From Craspedostauros australis (lineage: Eukaryota > Bacillariophyta > Bacillariophyceae > Mastogloiales > Achnanthaceae), in assembly GCA_026770025.1 (NCBI GenBank), contig JAMXDE010000006.1, positions 744,001-808,000 on the forward strand: a stretch of 64,000 bases of DNA, written 5' to 3'. The position numbers and the translations under genes are program-made. This document shows, piece after piece, positions 63,329-64,000 of the stretch; position 1 is the first letter of the stretch; each line of letters begins with the position of its first letter. The notes beneath the pieces were generated by a model. It did not search any database, had not been told where the DNA came from, and worked only from the letters and a program-made list of their open reading frames with translations.

Positions 63329-64000
63329 TTACATTTGAATCTCGGTGCCGTGTTCGATATGTCGGCCCTCATGGAACAAACGCATCTCCGCTTCGGTCAT
63401 ATCCTGACTCGCATCCTGGATCATTCGGCGGACCTTGCGTCGCAGGTCCTGGACCGAGGGGTGCATCTCTTCGTCATGCACTTTGGCATTCCGCGCCAGC
63501 CATACCTCCCACAGGATTCTCCAAATCCATCGTACGATCTCTCGGGCCCAAGCATTGGCATCTGAGTAACGACACTCATGCGTCATCATCCAGTGGGCCT
63601 GATGGAGAGCCCAGTCCTTGTGGATAAACCCCATTGTGAGGGGGTACCACCCGATGTTGCTTTGCACATCGTTGGATCGTGCATTCCTTCTCCGTCTCAC
63701 AAGACCGACCCGCATGCGCTGGACCAGCCTTGGGGCGGTCCCGATCTGAACCATGCGATCGATTAGGCCAGAAGTGGCCCCATCCCATGCTTCCTGATGC
63801 TCCGGGCAACGGAGAATGTGTTGAGTGGTCTCGTCACTGGCACAGAACTTGCATTTCGGCGACTGCAGTTGGCCTGTCTAATGAAGTTTGTGGTTGACGC
63901 CCACAAAGCCCGAGGCCCACTTGGAGATGAAACGCGTGGACCCACGGCTCATCTTGGATTGTCGCGCCGTCTTGTATGTACGCCAGTCGATCTGGCGAAG
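63329..64000 (-). pseudogene. C-terminal part of a retroelement reverse transcriptase, interrupted, running off the window
   Basis: Read on the minus strand from the window edge, one frame runs to TAA at 63331-63329 with a single in-frame TAG at 63880-63878. It encodes IDWRTYKTARQSK, RFISKWASGFVGVNH, then after the stop a CxxC...H...C finger (CKFC, TTQHILRC), HQEAWDG, WALHQAHWMM and the Trp-rich IVRWIWRILWEVWLARN, ending in a charged helix. The finger after the reverse-transcriptase core followed by W-rich helices is common in the C-termini of retroelement polyproteins of diatoms. The polymerase core lies outside the window. The internal stop indicates a decayed copy unless the first part is a separate frame. 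Confidence 0.68.

Noticed and set aside
1-64000. tRNA, rRNA and CRISPR arrays
   Set aside because: No tRNA T-loop/A-box pairs, rRNA segments or regularly spaced direct repeats were noticed by eye; a covariance-model scan would be decisive.

Overview
The window is nuclear DNA of a eukaryote, most likely a photosynthetic stramenopile and probably a diatom. Supporting signs are spliceosomal introns (seven recognised, 214-457 bp, GT..AG, often GTRYGT donors), compact single-exon genes on both strands, two heat-shock-factor-like genes of the stramenopile type (SGPxRGAY after the DNA-binding core), and proteins whose N-termini look like the bipartite presequences of complex plastids (signal peptide followed by F or W at the cleavage site). 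The species is an inference; no marker gene is present.

Layout: 1-1232 (-) the N-terminal part of a GT92-type glycosyltransferase; 3733-7811 (+) two HSF-type factors in tandem; 8668-12399 (+) a single ORF joining an FSH1-type serine hydrolase, an RWD domain and a Ygr210-type GTPase; 13108-15021 (-) ubiquilin/Dsk2; 16054-17850 (-) release factor eRF3; 19409-20399 (+) a MIC19-like twin CX9C protein; 21078-24218 (-) a CDK12-like kinase; 24997-26892 (-) a CinA-like plus NMNAT-like fusion; 28285-30048 (-) eIF2 gamma; 31621-32892 (+) queuosine salvage enzyme QNG1; 33385-34317 (-) a probable plastid protein of unknown function; 35474-37596 (+) an amino-acid transporter; 38196-40730 (-) a PPR protein; 41488-42264 (+) the DNL zinc finger protein Zim17; 42398-47143 (-) a large disordered protein starting MGNCQS.

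From 47593 to 54660 lies a 7.06 kb insertion with 39-bp terminal inverted repeats and TTAA at both edges, piggyBac-like in its ends but without a recognisable transposase. It separates the MGNCQS gene from a divergent large COG3899-type ATPase gene (55923-60566, +). An LRR protein (60631-62472, -) follows tail to tail. The right end holds a shortened relative of the TTAA element (62935-63112) and the 3' part of a decayed retroelement reverse-transcriptase gene (63329-64000, -).

The genes are housekeeping and signalling loci, not an operon. Three act in translation (eRF3, eIF2 gamma, probably the Ygr210-type GTPase) and QNG1 feeds queuine to tRNA. Two act in mitochondrial biogenesis (Zim17, MIC19-like), with the PPR protein a likely organelle RNA factor. 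Intergenic DNA is rich in a TACGAGTA-type motif, GA/CT tracts and short tandem repeats.
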